Below, one piece after another: positions 41,224 through 50,387 of a stretch of 64,000 bases of DNA. Every line of letters begins with the position of its first letter. Position 1 is the first letter of the stretch. This DNA is from SZUA-430 sp040381215 (GTDB lineage: Bacteria; Pseudomonadota; Alphaproteobacteria; Micropepsales; Micropepsaceae), in NCBI GenBank assembly GCA_040381215.1, contig JBEIHO010000002.1, forward strand, positions 1 through 64,000, in the 5' to 3' direction. Position numbers and translations under genes: made by a program. The notes below the pieces were generated by a model that ran no database searches, had not been told where the DNA came from, and saw only the letters and a list, made by a program, of their open reading frames with translations.

Positions 41224-43314
41224 ATGGTAAAGATTGCACGACGCCACTTCCTCAAGGCGATGGCCGGCGTCGCCGGTACCTATCTCGCAACGGCGGCTGC
41301 GCCCGCGCTGGCCGCACCGCTGGCGCTGACAAGTGGCCGCTATCACTTCCCGCAAGGCGTTGCATCGGCGGATCCTCGCCCGGATGGCATGGTGCTGTGG
41401 ACACGGGTGGAGGCCGTCGACCTGTCGCCGGCGCCGGTTGCCGTGCGGGTGCAGATTGCCAGCACGCCCGATTTCAGTGCCGTGGTCCTCGACGAGAGCC
41501 TCACTGCGACGGCGCAGTCCGATCATACGTTGCGTCTTGTGGTGCAGGGTCTTGAGCCCGACACGACCTATTTCTACCGGTTCGTTGTCGCGGGTGACCA
41601 GTCACGCCTGGGCCGGACCCGCACGGCGCCGCCGCCTGACGTGGAGCGGCCCACCCGCTTCGCCTTTGCTTCGTGCCAGAGCTTCGAGCAGGGCTTCTAT
41701 GGCGCGTGGGCGCGCATGGTGGCCGATGACCTGAACGCGCCGACCGAGCAGCAACTGGACTTCGTGCTGTTCCTCGGTGATTTCATCTATGAAGTGCGCG
41801 GTGACCGGCCCGAGACCAACATGCTCAAGCCGAACTGGCTGAAGGGCGCGGATGGGCGAGAGCGCCTCGTGCCGCCGCTGCCGAACGGATCCGCGCCCTG
41901 GCCGCCGTCGAGCTGGAACCGGCATGGCGGGGCCACGAATGCCGTGACGCTGGCCGACTACCGCTTCCTCTACAAGCTCTATCTGAGCGATCCCAACCTT
42001 CAGGCAGCGCGTGCGCGTTGGCCGTTCATCTCGACCTGGGACGACCACGAATTCACCAATGATGCGTGGCAGTCGCATGACACCTATTTCGGACAGGGCG
42101 GCAAGCCTGCACAGAAACGCAAGATTGCCGCGAACCAGGCGTGGTTCGAATATGTCCCCGCGATGCTGTCGGGCTTGCCGGACACGGGACGCGTCGCCAA
42201 TCCGGGCCAGGACTTCAAGTGGGTCGATGTTCGCGACAGCGCGTATCTCGGGCCCGACGTCGACTGGATCGACCCCAACGCCGACAACAGGCGGGCGCTG
42301 GGGTCGATGACGATCTACAGGGCCGTGCGCTGGGGGAAGACGCTGGAGATCATCCTGACCGATAACCGGTCCTACAAGTCGCCGCCGCCGATCCCGCCGA
42401 AGATCGAGGGGCAGGCCCTGCCCGCAATCGAGACGGTGCTGGTGCTGGACCAGGGCCGCAGTGCCAATGGCGGCGAGCCGCCGGCGAAAATCCCCGGGAC
42501 CGACATCGACAATCCGCGGCGCAGCAGCCCGCCGGGGTCCGTGCTCGGGCCCGTGCAGAAGCAATGGTTCAAGGATGTGCTGCTTGCCTCTGATGCGCGG
42601 TGGAAGATCTGGGCAAACTCGTTCCCTGCCCTGCCCGTGCAGCTCGACCTTGGCAGTATCTGGTTTGCGGGGGTCAAGGACTCCAAGCTCGGGCTTGATG
42701 GCTGGAACGGATATCCATCGGAGCTTGCCGAACTCATGACTTTCGTGCGCGATAACGGGGTGAGCAACCTGGTTGCCTGTGCCGGTGACCATCACATGCA
42801 TCTGGCCGGACTGCTGATGGATGACCTCCATGCGCAGGCCAACACTCCGGTTGCGGTGGAGTTCGCCGTGGCCGGCATTTCGTCGGCGTCGCTTTTCGGG
42901 TCGGCAGTGCGGGCGTCGAAGGACAATGCGGTGTTCCACAGCATCGTGACCTACCAGAGCGGCGAGGAGACGGTGGAGAACATGAACCTCGCGCTGACGG
43001 GTGGCGTCAATGCCGCGCTTGCACGGTCGTGGACGGGTTCAAGCTGGATCTCCGACCTGTTCTGGAACGAGAAGGCCAACCCCGGCGTGCGCTATGCCGA
43101 CACCAACGCCAACGGCTACGGCCTGCTGAATGTCAATGCGGGGCGTGTGGAGGCAAACCTGGTGACGGTTTCAAGTCCCGACACGGACCACGGTGCGGGC
43201 GGCGCGCCCGTGCTGCGCAAGGCGCGCTTCACCCTCAGAGCCTGGGTACCGGGGCAGGCACCGGAACTGACGGGGCCAACCTTCTCGGGCACGCCGGCGT
43301 TTCCCTTCACCTGA
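41224..43314 (+). CDS. phoD: PhoD-family alkaline phosphatase/phosphodiesterase, Tat-exported
   Basis: Releases phosphate from organic esters outside the cytoplasm; 696 residues. The N-terminus has a twin-arginine signal (RRHFLKAMAGVAGTYLATAA), expected because PhoD enzymes fold with Fe/Ca in the cytoplasm. The PhoD N-domain (about 35-135, FPQGVASADPRPDGMVLWTR) is followed by the metallophosphatase core: FASCQSFEQGFYGAW, FVLFLGDFIYE, STWDDHEFTNDAW and VACAGDHHMHLAG. The length exceeds many PhoDs, with a Pro-rich insert near residue 400 and a beta-rich C-terminus. It fits the phosphate theme of the first 6 kb. Confidence 0.92.
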   Translation: MVKIARRHFLKAMAGVAGTYLATAAAPALAAPLALTSGRYHFPQGVASADPRPDGMVLWTRVEAVDLSPAPVAVRVQIASTPDFSAVVLDESLTATAQSDHTLRLVVQGLEPDTTYFYRFVVAGDQSRLGRTRTAPPPDVERPTRFAFASCQSFEQGFYGAWARMVADDLNAPTEQQLDFVLFLGDFIYEVRGDRPETNMLKPNWLKGADGRERLVPPLPNGSAPWPPSSWNRHGGATNAVTLADYRFLYKLYLSDPNLQAARARWPFISTWDDHEFTNDAWQSHDTYFGQGGKPAQKRKIAANQAWFEYVPAMLSGLPDTGRVANPGQDFKWVDVRDSAYLGPDVDWIDPNADNRRALGSMTIYRAVRWGKTLEIILTDNRSYKSPPPIPPKIEGQALPAIETVLVLDQGRSANGGEPPAKIPGTDIDNPRRSSPPGSVLGPVQKQWFKDVLLASDARWKIWANSFPALPVQLDLGSIWFAGVKDSKLGLDGWNGYPSELAELMTFVRDNGVSNLVACAGDHHMHLAGLLMDDLHAQANTPVAVEFAVAGISSASLFGSAVRASKDNAVFHSIVTYQSGEETVENMNLALTGGVNAALARSWTGSSWISDLFWNEKANPGVRYADTNANGYGLLNVNAGRVEANLVTVSSPDTDHGAGGAPVLRKARFTLRAWVPGQAPELTGPTFSGTPAFPFT

Positions 43315-43396
43315 CGCAAAGCCCTTGCGCGCCCATGGGTGACACGTTTCGCACCCGACGATAGAGTGGATGCCGCACCACAGACGGACACGATTC

Positions 43397-44824
43397 ATGA
43401 GCTTTTCCGAGTATTGCCAGTATGACGGGCTTGGCCTTGCAGCACTTGTCGCCAGCAAGCAGGTCTCGTCGCTTGAATTGGTCGAGGCCGCGATCGCACG
43501 CATCGAGAAGCACAACCCCAAGCTCAATGCCATCGTCTACCGCACATTCGATCGTGCGCGTTCGGCGGCCACGCTGCCGCAGCGCGGCCCCTTTGGCGGC
43601 GTGCCCTTCCTGCTCAAGGATATCCTGGGCGCCCAGAAGGGCGTCCCCACGCGGCAGGGAACGACCTTTCTGCCGCCCGTGCCTTCGCCGCATGACTCGA
43701 CGCTGGTGCGGCGCTTCACGGCGGCGGGCCTGATCTCGCTCGGCAAGACCAACGTGCCGGAGTTCGGCCTGGTGCCGACAACGGAATCGTCCATGTACGG
43801 GCCGGCCTGCAATCCGTGGAACCTCGATTTCTCGACGGGCGGGTCTTCAGGCGGCTCGGCTGCCGCGGTTGCAGCCGGCATCGTGCCACTGGCGCACGCC
43901 AATGACGGCGGTGGCTCGATCCGCATCCCGGCCTCGGCCAACGGCCTGGTCGGCCTGAAGCCCACGCGTGGACGCAATCCACTTGGGCCTGATCTTGGTG
44001 ACATCACGGGCGGCATCGTGGCGGAAGGCGTTGTCTCGCGCTCGGTGCGAGACACGGCAGCTGCGCTTGACGCCACCGCGGGGTGCGAGATGGGCGATCC
44101 CTATTGGGCGCCGCCGGCCCCTGCATCCTATCTGTCGGAGGTGTCGGTTCCGCCGGGGCGCCTGCGCATTGCGTTTGCGACGAAGGGCCTGCTGGGCCTG
44201 CCCTTCGATGCGGAATGTGCCAGCGCCGTGCAGGAGACCGCGAAGCTGCTCGAAAGCCTTGGCCACACCGTGGAAGAAGCCTCGCCGCCGATCGCGGGCG
44301 ACCAGTTCTCGATGTGCTTCACGCCCATATGGGCGTCGGGCGTTGCCATGCTGATCGATGGCATCGCCATGCTGACGGGTACGCCAGCCAAGGCCGAAGA
44401 CTTCCAAGGGCTGACCTGGGGTTTCTATCAACTGGGAAAGCAGATCTCGGCGACGCAGTACCTGATGTGCTGGTACCAGTTGCAGACCATGAGCCGGCAG
44501 GTGGCGCAATTCCACGAGACCCATGACGTCTGGCTGACCACGACGCTCGGCATGCCGACGCTGCGCAATGGAATGCTTGACATGAACGAGACCGACGTCG
44601 GCAAGGCGATGGGTCCCTTGCTGGGCTATCTGCCAGTGACACCCTTGCAGAACGTTACGGGCCAGCCCGCGATCTCGTTGCCCCTGGCGATGTCGAAGGC
44701 GGGACTTCCGATCGGCTTGCACTTCGCCGGGCGCTTCGGAGACGAGGCCACGCTGCTGCGGCTTGCCGGGCAACTCGAGCAGGCCCGGCCCTGGGCCAGC
44801 CGCCACCCCACCATCTGGAACTGA
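43397..44824 (+). CDS. Amidase-signature hydrolase, NylA-like (copy 1)
   Basis: A 475-residue amidase-signature enzyme. The Ser-cisSer-Lys triad can be placed: Lys74 in VPFLLKDILG, Ser150 in TGGSSGGSAAAVAAG and Ser174 in NDGGGSIRIPASANG, nearly the same spacing as the published Lys72/Ser150/Ser174 of 6-aminohexanoate cyclic-dimer hydrolase NylA. Other NylA-like parts are SRSVRDTAAALDATAG and the C-terminal QLEQARPWASRHPTIW. The natural substrate is unknown; most relatives act on amides or cyclic peptides. The start is ATG 43397; the frame to 43370 has no ribosome site. Its paralogue starts 11 bases after the stop. Confidence 0.9.
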   Translation: MSFSEYCQYDGLGLAALVASKQVSSLELVEAAIARIEKHNPKLNAIVYRTFDRARSAATLPQRGPFGGVPFLLKDILGAQKGVPTRQGTTFLPPVPSPHDSTLVRRFTAAGLISLGKTNVPEFGLVPTTESSMYGPACNPWNLDFSTGGSSGGSAAAVAAGIVPLAHANDGGGSIRIPASANGLVGLKPTRGRNPLGPDLGDITGGIVAEGVVSRSVRDTAAALDATAGCEMGDPYWAPPAPASYLSEVSVPPGRLRIAFATKGLLGLPFDAECASAVQETAKLLESLGHTVEEASPPIAGDQFSMCFTPIWASGVAMLIDGIAMLTGTPAKAEDFQGLTWGFYQLGKQISATQYLMCWYQLQTMSRQVAQFHETHDVWLTTTLGMPTLRNGMLDMNETDVGKAMGPLLGYLPVTPLQNVTGQPAISLPLAMSKAGLPIGLHFAGRFGDEATLLRLAGQLEQARPWASRHPTIWN

Positions 44825-44835
44825 GGAGACGCGCC

Positions 44836-46269
44836 ATGAGCTTTGCTGACTATGACAAGCATGACGGTTTGGGCCTTGCGGCCCTTGTGCGGCGGGGAGA
44901 CGTGAGCGCTGCCGAAGTGCTCGAGGCTGCAATCGCGCGTGTCGAGCGACACAACGGAACGCTCAACGCCGTCGTGCACAAGGCCTATGACCTTGCGCGC
45001 GCCGAGGTGCGCGGGCGCCTGCCCGAAGGACCGTTTCATGGTGTCCCCTTCCTGATCAAGGACCTCGGCCTCGAGGTCAAGGGCATGCCGCGCACGGATG
45101 GCACGCATTTCCGGACCGATGAGCCCGACGCGCGCGACGGACTGCTGACCCAGCGTTTCCGTCAGTCCGGGGCGGTGCTGTTCGGCAAGACCAACACGCC
45201 GGAATTCGGCATCACGGGCACGACGGAAAGCCAGCGGCTGAAGCCGTCGCGCAATCCGTGGAACCCGGAGCACATCACGGGTGGTTCGTCGGGCGGGGCC
45301 GCGGCGGCCGTTGCCGCCGGCATTGTGCCGCTGGCGAACGCTTCGGACGGCCTCGGCTCCATCCGCATTCCTGCGGCGTGCTGCGGCCTCGTCGGCATGA
45401 AGGTCACGCAATATCGTGTCCCGATGGGCCCCAGCCATGATGCCGACATCGCGCATGGCTATGCGGTGCACCACGTGGTCTCGCGCACGGTCCGGGATTC
45501 GGCTGCCATGCTCGACTGCATTGACAAGCCGGAAGCCGATACGCCCTTCCCTGCCCCGCCCAAGGCGCGGGCGTTCCTGCATGAGGTGAGTGCCGCTCCC
45601 GGACGCCTGCGCATCCGGTTCACCGACGAGACCCCGGCCGGGCAGCCGGTTCACCCCGAGATCGCCGCGGCCCTGCGGCAGACGGCTCGCAATCTCGAGG
45701 CGCTGGGGCACCACGTCGAGGAAAAGGGTCTCGGCATCAACTACCGCAAGCTCTATGCGGCGAGCACGGCCGTGCTTGCGGCCAATTTCGCCTATTCCAT
45801 GCGCGAGCGGGTCAAGGCGATGGGTCGCGAACCGCGGCCCGAGGACCTCGAGGCGCTGACCTGGCGGAACTGGAAGGGCGGCGACATGGTTCCCGGGCAT
45901 GAGGCGTTGCGCGGGTGGCAGACACTGAAGGCCATGACGCGCGAGATCTATGCGGCATTCACGCAATTCGATGTGCTTCTGACGCCGGTGCTGTCGACGC
46001 CGGTTCCCAAGGTGGGGTTCATCGATCCCGTCAGGCTGGAGCCCCGCGAGGTCGACAAGCGCCAGGCACAGACTTTCGGGTTCACCCCGCCGTTCAACAT
46101 GACGGGGCAGCCATCCCTTTCTCTGCCGCTGGCGCACTCGGCAGACGGATTGCCCATCGGCATGATGTTCACGGGGCGCTGGGGTGACGAGGCGACGCTC
46201 TATCGGCTGGCAGGCCAGCTCGAGCAGGCGCATCCGTGGATCCAGCGCAAGCCGGCGGTGTGGGGGTAG
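44836..46269 (+). CDS. Amidase-signature hydrolase, NylA-like (copy 2)
   Basis: Tandem paralogue, 477 residues, starting almost identically (SFADYDKHDGLGLAALV). The triad is intact: VPFLIKDLGLEVKG (Lys), ITGGSSGGAAAAVAAG (cis-Ser) and ASDGLGSIRIPAACCG (nucleophile Ser). The two copies differ most between residues 180 and 400, the substrate-facing part, so they may split substrates. GGAG lies 8 bases before the ATG. Co-transcription with copy 1 is very likely. Neither has a signal peptide, so they act in the cytoplasm. Confidence 0.9.
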   Translation: MSFADYDKHDGLGLAALVRRGDVSAAEVLEAAIARVERHNGTLNAVVHKAYDLARAEVRGRLPEGPFHGVPFLIKDLGLEVKGMPRTDGTHFRTDEPDARDGLLTQRFRQSGAVLFGKTNTPEFGITGTTESQRLKPSRNPWNPEHITGGSSGGAAAAVAAGIVPLANASDGLGSIRIPAACCGLVGMKVTQYRVPMGPSHDADIAHGYAVHHVVSRTVRDSAAMLDCIDKPEADTPFPAPPKARAFLHEVSAAPGRLRIRFTDETPAGQPVHPEIAAALRQTARNLEALGHHVEEKGLGINYRKLYAASTAVLAANFAYSMRERVKAMGREPRPEDLEALTWRNWKGGDMVPGHEALRGWQTLKAMTREIYAAFTQFDVLLTPVLSTPVPKVGFIDPVRLEPREVDKRQAQTFGFTPPFNMTGQPSLSLPLAHSADGLPIGMMFTGRWGDEATLYRLAGQLEQAHPWIQRKPAVWG

Positions 46270-46346
46270 TAACGACCCTGCCCTTAGTGCGGGCTCGCAT
46301 GAAAATGGGTTGATGGGGTGGCGGGGCAGACCTATTGTCCCGCCCC

Positions 46347-47726
46347 ATGACAGAGACATTGAAGCCCATTCATGTGGTTGGCGGCGGGCTCGCGGGCTCG
46401 GAGGCGGCCTGGCAGATCGCCCAGGCAGGTGTCCCCGTGATCCTTCACGAGATGCGCCCGCACCGCATGACGGATGCCCATGCGGGACAGGGGCTGGCCG
46501 AGCTTGTGTGCTCGAATTCCTTCCGGTCTGATGACTGGGAGAACAACGCCGTCGGCTTGTTGCACGAGGAGATGCGGCGCACGGGATCGTTGATCATGCG
46601 TGCAGCCGACCACCACAAGGTTCCGGCGGGCGGGGCCCTTGCCGTGGACCGCGACGCGTTCTCGGCCGAAGTCGAGGGCGCGCTGGCGCAACACCCCTTG
46701 ATCGAGATCGTTCGCGAAGAGGTGACCGGTTTGCCTCGCGCAGAGTGGGACAACGTGGTCATCGCGACCGGACCGCTGACATCGGCCCCTCTTGCTGAAG
46801 CCGTTCGCCAACTGACGGGGGAGGATTCACTCGCCTTCTTCGATGCGATCGCGCCCATCGTGCACAAGGACAGCATCGACTTCTCGCGTGCCTGGTTCCA
46901 GTCGCGCTATGACAAGGCTGGCCCCGGCGGAGATGGCGCGGACTACATCAATTGCGCGATGGATCGCGAACAGTACGAGGCCTTCATCGGGGCGCTGCTG
47001 GCGGGCGAGAAGACCGACTTCAAGGAATGGGAGAAGAGTACGCCCTATTTCGAGGCTTGCCTGCCGATCGAGGTCATGGCCGAGCGCGGGCCCGAGACGC
47101 TGCGCTTCGGGCCGATGAAGCCCGTGGGGCTGACCGACCCGCATACGGGACGACGTCCCCATGCCGTGGTGCAACTGCGCCAGGACAATGCGCTGGGGAC
47201 ACTTTACAACATGGTCGGCTTCCAGACGAAGCTGAAGCATGGCGAGCAGACGCGCATCTTCCGCATGATCCCCGGCCTCGAAGACGCGCAATTTGCGCGC
47301 CTGGGCGGATTGCACCGCAACACGTTCATCCAGTCGCCCAAGGTGCTGGATGGACAACTGCGATTGAAGGCCCAACCCCGCCTGCGCTTTGCAGGGCAGA
47401 TGACGGGGGTGGAAGGCTATGTCGAAAGCGCCGCGATCGGGCTTGTCGCCGGACGCATGGCGGCAGCCGAACGCCGGGGCGGGTTGCTGGTGCCGCCTCC
47501 GCGCACGACGGCGCTGGGGGCGCTTGTCAGCCACATCACCGAGGGCGCCGACGCGAAGACGTTCCAGCCAATGAACGTCAATTACGGGCTCTTCCCCGAC
47601 ATGGAACCGCCACCGGGCGTCAAGGGCAAGGAGCGCGGGCGGGCGAAGAAGCAGGCGATGTCACGCCGCGCGCTGGCCGACCTTGCGACCTGGCTCGGCG
47701 CGGTCGGGGGAACGCTGGCGGCGTAA
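46347..47726 (+). CDS. trmFO: tRNA (m5U54) methyltransferase TrmFO, folate/FAD-dependent
   Basis: Makes ribothymidine-54 in tRNA using methylenetetrahydrofolate and FAD. From ATG 46347 it is 459 residues, normal length. The FAD motif is HVVGGGLAGSEAAWQIA at the N-terminus; further signatures are ELVCSNSFRSDDWENNAVGL, KDSIDFSRAWFQSRYDKAG, MNVNYGLFPDM and GRAKKQAMSRRALADLATW. An in-frame TTG four codons earlier is possible but not supported by a ribosome site. The stop lies 7 bases from the converging stop of the HtpX gene. Confidence 0.95.
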   Translation: MTETLKPIHVVGGGLAGSEAAWQIAQAGVPVILHEMRPHRMTDAHAGQGLAELVCSNSFRSDDWENNAVGLLHEEMRRTGSLIMRAADHHKVPAGGALAVDRDAFSAEVEGALAQHPLIEIVREEVTGLPRAEWDNVVIATGPLTSAPLAEAVRQLTGEDSLAFFDAIAPIVHKDSIDFSRAWFQSRYDKAGPGGDGADYINCAMDREQYEAFIGALLAGEKTDFKEWEKSTPYFEACLPIEVMAERGPETLRFGPMKPVGLTDPHTGRRPHAVVQLRQDNALGTLYNMVGFQTKLKHGEQTRIFRMIPGLEDAQFARLGGLHRNTFIQSPKVLDGQLRLKAQPRLRFAGQMTGVEGYVESAAIGLVAGRMAAAERRGGLLVPPPRTTALGALVSHITEGADAKTFQPMNVNYGLFPDMEPPPGVKGKERGRAKKQAMSRRALADLATWLGAVGGTLAA

Positions 47727-47733
47727 CCACTTC

Positions 47734-48729
47734 TCAGGACTGGGTGACCGAGGGCTGTGCTTCCTGGCCGCCGGCGACCTCGACCAGCTTCGCCACGCGC
47801 CGCTCGATCGACGGATGGGTCGCAAAGAGATCGGCGAACGTATTGCGCTTGTTGTCGATGCACATTTCCATGATGCCCGAGGGCACGTTCGGCATCTCGG
47901 ACTTGCCCTCGATCTTGCGCAAGGCGCGGATCATGGCGTCCGGGTTCTTGGTCAGTTCGACCGAGCCGGCGTCGGCGAGGTATTCGCGCGAGCGCGACAG
48001 CGCAAAGCGGATGACCAGCGACAGGAACCAGGCGATTGCGATGATGACGAGGGCAAGCAGGATCGCTATCAGCCCTCCCCCACCGCCCTTGCGGTTGCCA
48101 CCCGAGGACGATGCAGGCAAGCGCATATGGCGCAGCGAGCGGAAGAACATCTCGCCCACCAGCGTGATGATGCCGGCAATGACGACTGCAACGACCATGA
48201 GGCGTACGTCACCATTGCGGATGTGGGTGAGCTCATGGGCAAGGACAGCCTCGAGCTCGTCGCGGTCGAGCGCCTGCATGAGGCCACGCGTCACGGCGAT
48301 GCGATACTGCCTGTCGTTCATGCCCGACGCGTAGGCGTTCATCACGTCGGTCTCGATCACCTGGAGCTTGGGCATCGGGATCCCGCGCGAGATGCAGAGG
48401 TTCTCGAGCAGATTGTAGAGATCGGGCTCCTCGTCACGGGTCACATCCCGCGCGCCGGTCGAGCGATCAATCATCCACTGGTGGAAGCGGTAGCCGGCGA
48501 GGGCCCACAGCGCCGTGGCGAGTGTGGCAAAGGGGAACAACCAGAGGAACTGCCAAACCGTCTCGGACAGGATGGCGTCGATGCCCTGGTCACCGATCAT
48601 CAAGCCGTTGATCGCCAGCGTGAAGGCGAAGACCAGCAGGTAAACCAGAAAGAACAGGCCCACGATCAGGATCGCGGACCTGGTCCTGTTGGAGCGAATG
48701 TGGCCATAGAGGCCGTAGGCTGCGCTCAT
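47734..48729 (-). CDS. htpX: M48-family membrane zinc metalloprotease, HtpX-like
   Basis: Inner-membrane protease that degrades damaged membrane proteins; 331 residues. Two N-terminal membrane segments (AILIVGLFFLVYLLVFAF and FLWLFPFATLATALWALA) precede the zinc motif AVLAHELTHIRNGD at about 162-166. Two further hydrophobic stretches follow (VAVVIAGIITLVGEMF and LIAILLALVIIAIAWFLS), and the third ligand region is SREYLADAGSVELTKNPDAM. It is 26 bases downstream of lemA; lemA and htpX-like genes often pair in an envelope-stress unit. Confidence 0.92.
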   Translation of the reverse strand: MSAAYGLYGHIRSNRTRSAILIVGLFFLVYLLVFAFTLAINGLMIGDQGIDAILSETVWQFLWLFPFATLATALWALAGYRFHQWMIDRSTGARDVTRDEEPDLYNLLENLCISRGIPMPKLQVIETDVMNAYASGMNDRQYRIAVTRGLMQALDRDELEAVLAHELTHIRNGDVRLMVVAVVIAGIITLVGEMFFRSLRHMRLPASSSGGNRKGGGGGLIAILLALVIIAIAWFLSLVIRFALSRSREYLADAGSVELTKNPDAMIRALRKIEGKSEMPNVPSGIMEMCIDNKRNTFADLFATHPSIERRVAKLVEVAGGQEAQPSVTQS

Positions 48730-48755
48730 CCGGAGGGGTTGCTTCCGCCTCGAGG

Positions 48756-49325
48756 TCAGAACTTGACCTGGGGCGCGGTGTCGAGCGTCTTGCGGTCAGC
48801 GTCGCCTACGTCGAAGAACTCCTTCGGGGCAAAGCCAAGCGAGCGGGCGAACAACACCGCGGGAAACGACTCGATCGCCGTATTCAGCTCCGAGACCGCG
48901 TTATTGAAGAAGCGACGCGCAGCCGAGAGCTTGTTCTCGACATCGCCGAGATCGCGCTGCAGCTGCTGGAAGTTGGCGCTGGCCTTCAGGTCGGGATACG
49001 CCTCGGACAGGGCGAAGAGCTGCCGCAGGGCGCCCGAGAGCATGTTCTCGGCCTGGGCCTGGGCGGCCGGGCCATGGGCGGACATTGCCGAGTTGCGGGC
49101 CTGAACGACGGCATCGAACGTCGTCTTCTCGTGGCTGGCGTAGCCCTTGACCGTCTCCACCAGGTTCGGGATCAGGTCGTGACGCTGCTTGAGCTGGACG
49201 TCGATGTCGGCAAAGGACTGGTTCGCGCGCTGCCGCAGCGCAACAAGACCGTTGTAGATCGCGATGATCCACAGCACGAGCAGGACGATCACGCCCAGCA
49301 CAACCCACAATCCGTAACCTTCCAT
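48756..49325 (-). CDS. lemA: LemA-family membrane protein
   Basis: A 189-residue protein with one N-terminal membrane helix (LWVVLGVIVLLVLWIIAIYN) and a long alpha-helical LemA domain: NQSFADIDVQLKQRHDLIPN, VETVKGYASHEKTTFDAV, RDLGDVENKLSAARRFFNNA and FPAVLFARSLGF. From ATG 49325 a GAGGAG-type ribosome site lies upstream; the longer frame (49367) adds residues that do not match the family. It pairs with the HtpX-like protease downstream. Biochemical function of LemA is unknown. Confidence 0.93.
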   Translation of the reverse strand: MEGYGLWVVLGVIVLLVLWIIAIYNGLVALRQRANQSFADIDVQLKQRHDLIPNLVETVKGYASHEKTTFDAVVQARNSAMSAHGPAAQAQAENMLSGALRQLFALSEAYPDLKASANFQQLQRDLGDVENKLSAARRFFNNAVSELNTAIESFPAVLFARSLGFAPKEFFDVGDADRKTLDTAPQVKF

Positions 49326-49458
49326 CCTGTCCGCTCCTCTGCGACTCACGGGGCCTAAGCCATCCATGACAGCCTATCATGGCCGATTAACAGGAAACTA
49401 AATGGGGGTTTGCGGGCTTAACACAAGTGATCTGGCGCACAGACGGTAAACGGGGCGG

Positions 49459-50109
49459 TCAATCCTCTGGCGTCAGGGCCCTGGCGATGAAACGGGTCAG
49501 GTTCCTGACCAGGGCGGTCTTCGCGTGGCCGCGCTCGAAAGATGCAAGGGATGCCTGGTGGATGGCACCCACCACCGCCTGCCCGATGACGGCATAGTCA
49601 TATCCGCGCGCGACCAGTCCCTGGCGTGCCTGCTGCCTGAGGCGATCGCCCCATTCCTGCCCCCAACGCTCGAGGATCGAGCCTCCGTTTCCGGATGTGG
49701 CGATGACCGCCTCGTTCGACAGAACGCTGACAAGCACTCCGGGGTGCCGCTCGGCATAGTCATAGATGGCAAGAAGGATCGCCTCGACGAGACCAGGCAG
49801 GTCGCTGGCAGCTGACGCATTGCCGAGGATAGCCGTATCGATCTCGGCCCGTGCTTCTTCAACGAACGCCATGAAACAAGCCTGCTTGTCCTTGAAGTGC
49901 AGATAGAACGTGCCGTGTCCGAGGCCTGCTGCGCGCGAGATGTCCTGGGGCCGCGTTGCGTGATAGCCACGCTCGACAAACATGGCTCTTGCCGCTGCCA
50001 GCAGCCGCTGCCGGCTTGCCGGTTGGCGAGTTGCTGCCCTGCCCTTCGGCTTACTTGAAGTTGTGGTCTTCGACACCATCGGCGATGCTTGGTTCAGGCT
50101 GGTCGCCAT
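49459..50109 (-). CDS. TetR-family transcription regulator
   Basis: A 216-residue regulator. The N-terminal HTH is complete: RQRLLAAARAMFVERGYHAT, PQDISRAAGLGHGTFYLHF then KDKQACFMAFVEEA. The variable ligand domain follows. An extended Ser/Thr/Lys-rich N-terminus of about 30 residues precedes the HTH. The start is uncertain: ATG 50109 is taken, ATG 50079 would be shorter, and neither has a strong ribosome site. No obvious target gene adjoins it; the neighbours are the lemA operon and a DUF2336 gene. Confidence 0.88.
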   Translation of the reverse strand: MATSLNQASPMVSKTTTSSKPKGRAATRQPASRQRLLAAARAMFVERGYHATRPQDISRAAGLGHGTFYLHFKDKQACFMAFVEEARAEIDTAILGNASAASDLPGLVEAILLAIYDYAERHPGVLVSVLSNEAVIATSGNGGSILERWGQEWGDRLRQQARQGLVARGYDYAVIGQAVVGAIHQASLASFERGHAKTALVRNLTRFIARALTPED

Positions 50110-50332
50110 GTCAATCGTCGCACGGCGGCAGCTGAGGGTTCGACGCGCCCGACAAACGGCACTCGCGTCGCGATGAAAATGGTCTCTCGGTCCCACCCGA
50201 TGCCATGGTGTCACCTTGATGCAACGTCGGCAGCGCTAAGTGCGGAGGGGGGCTTTCGCGTTCAACCCGCGGAGGTAAAAGTAGCCTCGAGATTCTCGAT
50301 CGAAGAGATTTTATCGCGTTCGAGGGGAGAAG

Positions 50333-50365
50333 AAGGCCCTGCCTGTTGCGTCCAGGCGGGGCCTT
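50333..50365. terminator. Hairpin terminator near the DUF2336 gene
   Basis: AAGGCCCTGCCTG and CAGGCGGGGCCTT form a 13-bp stem with one G-T pair around a 7-base loop, T-rich on both sides though short (TTT on plus, CTTCTTCTCC on minus). It lies about 22 bases after the DUF2336 stop (50388) read on the minus strand, so it most likely ends that gene. Confidence 0.65.
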
Positions 50366-50387
50366 TCGATTCTGGGCTGACGAGATG

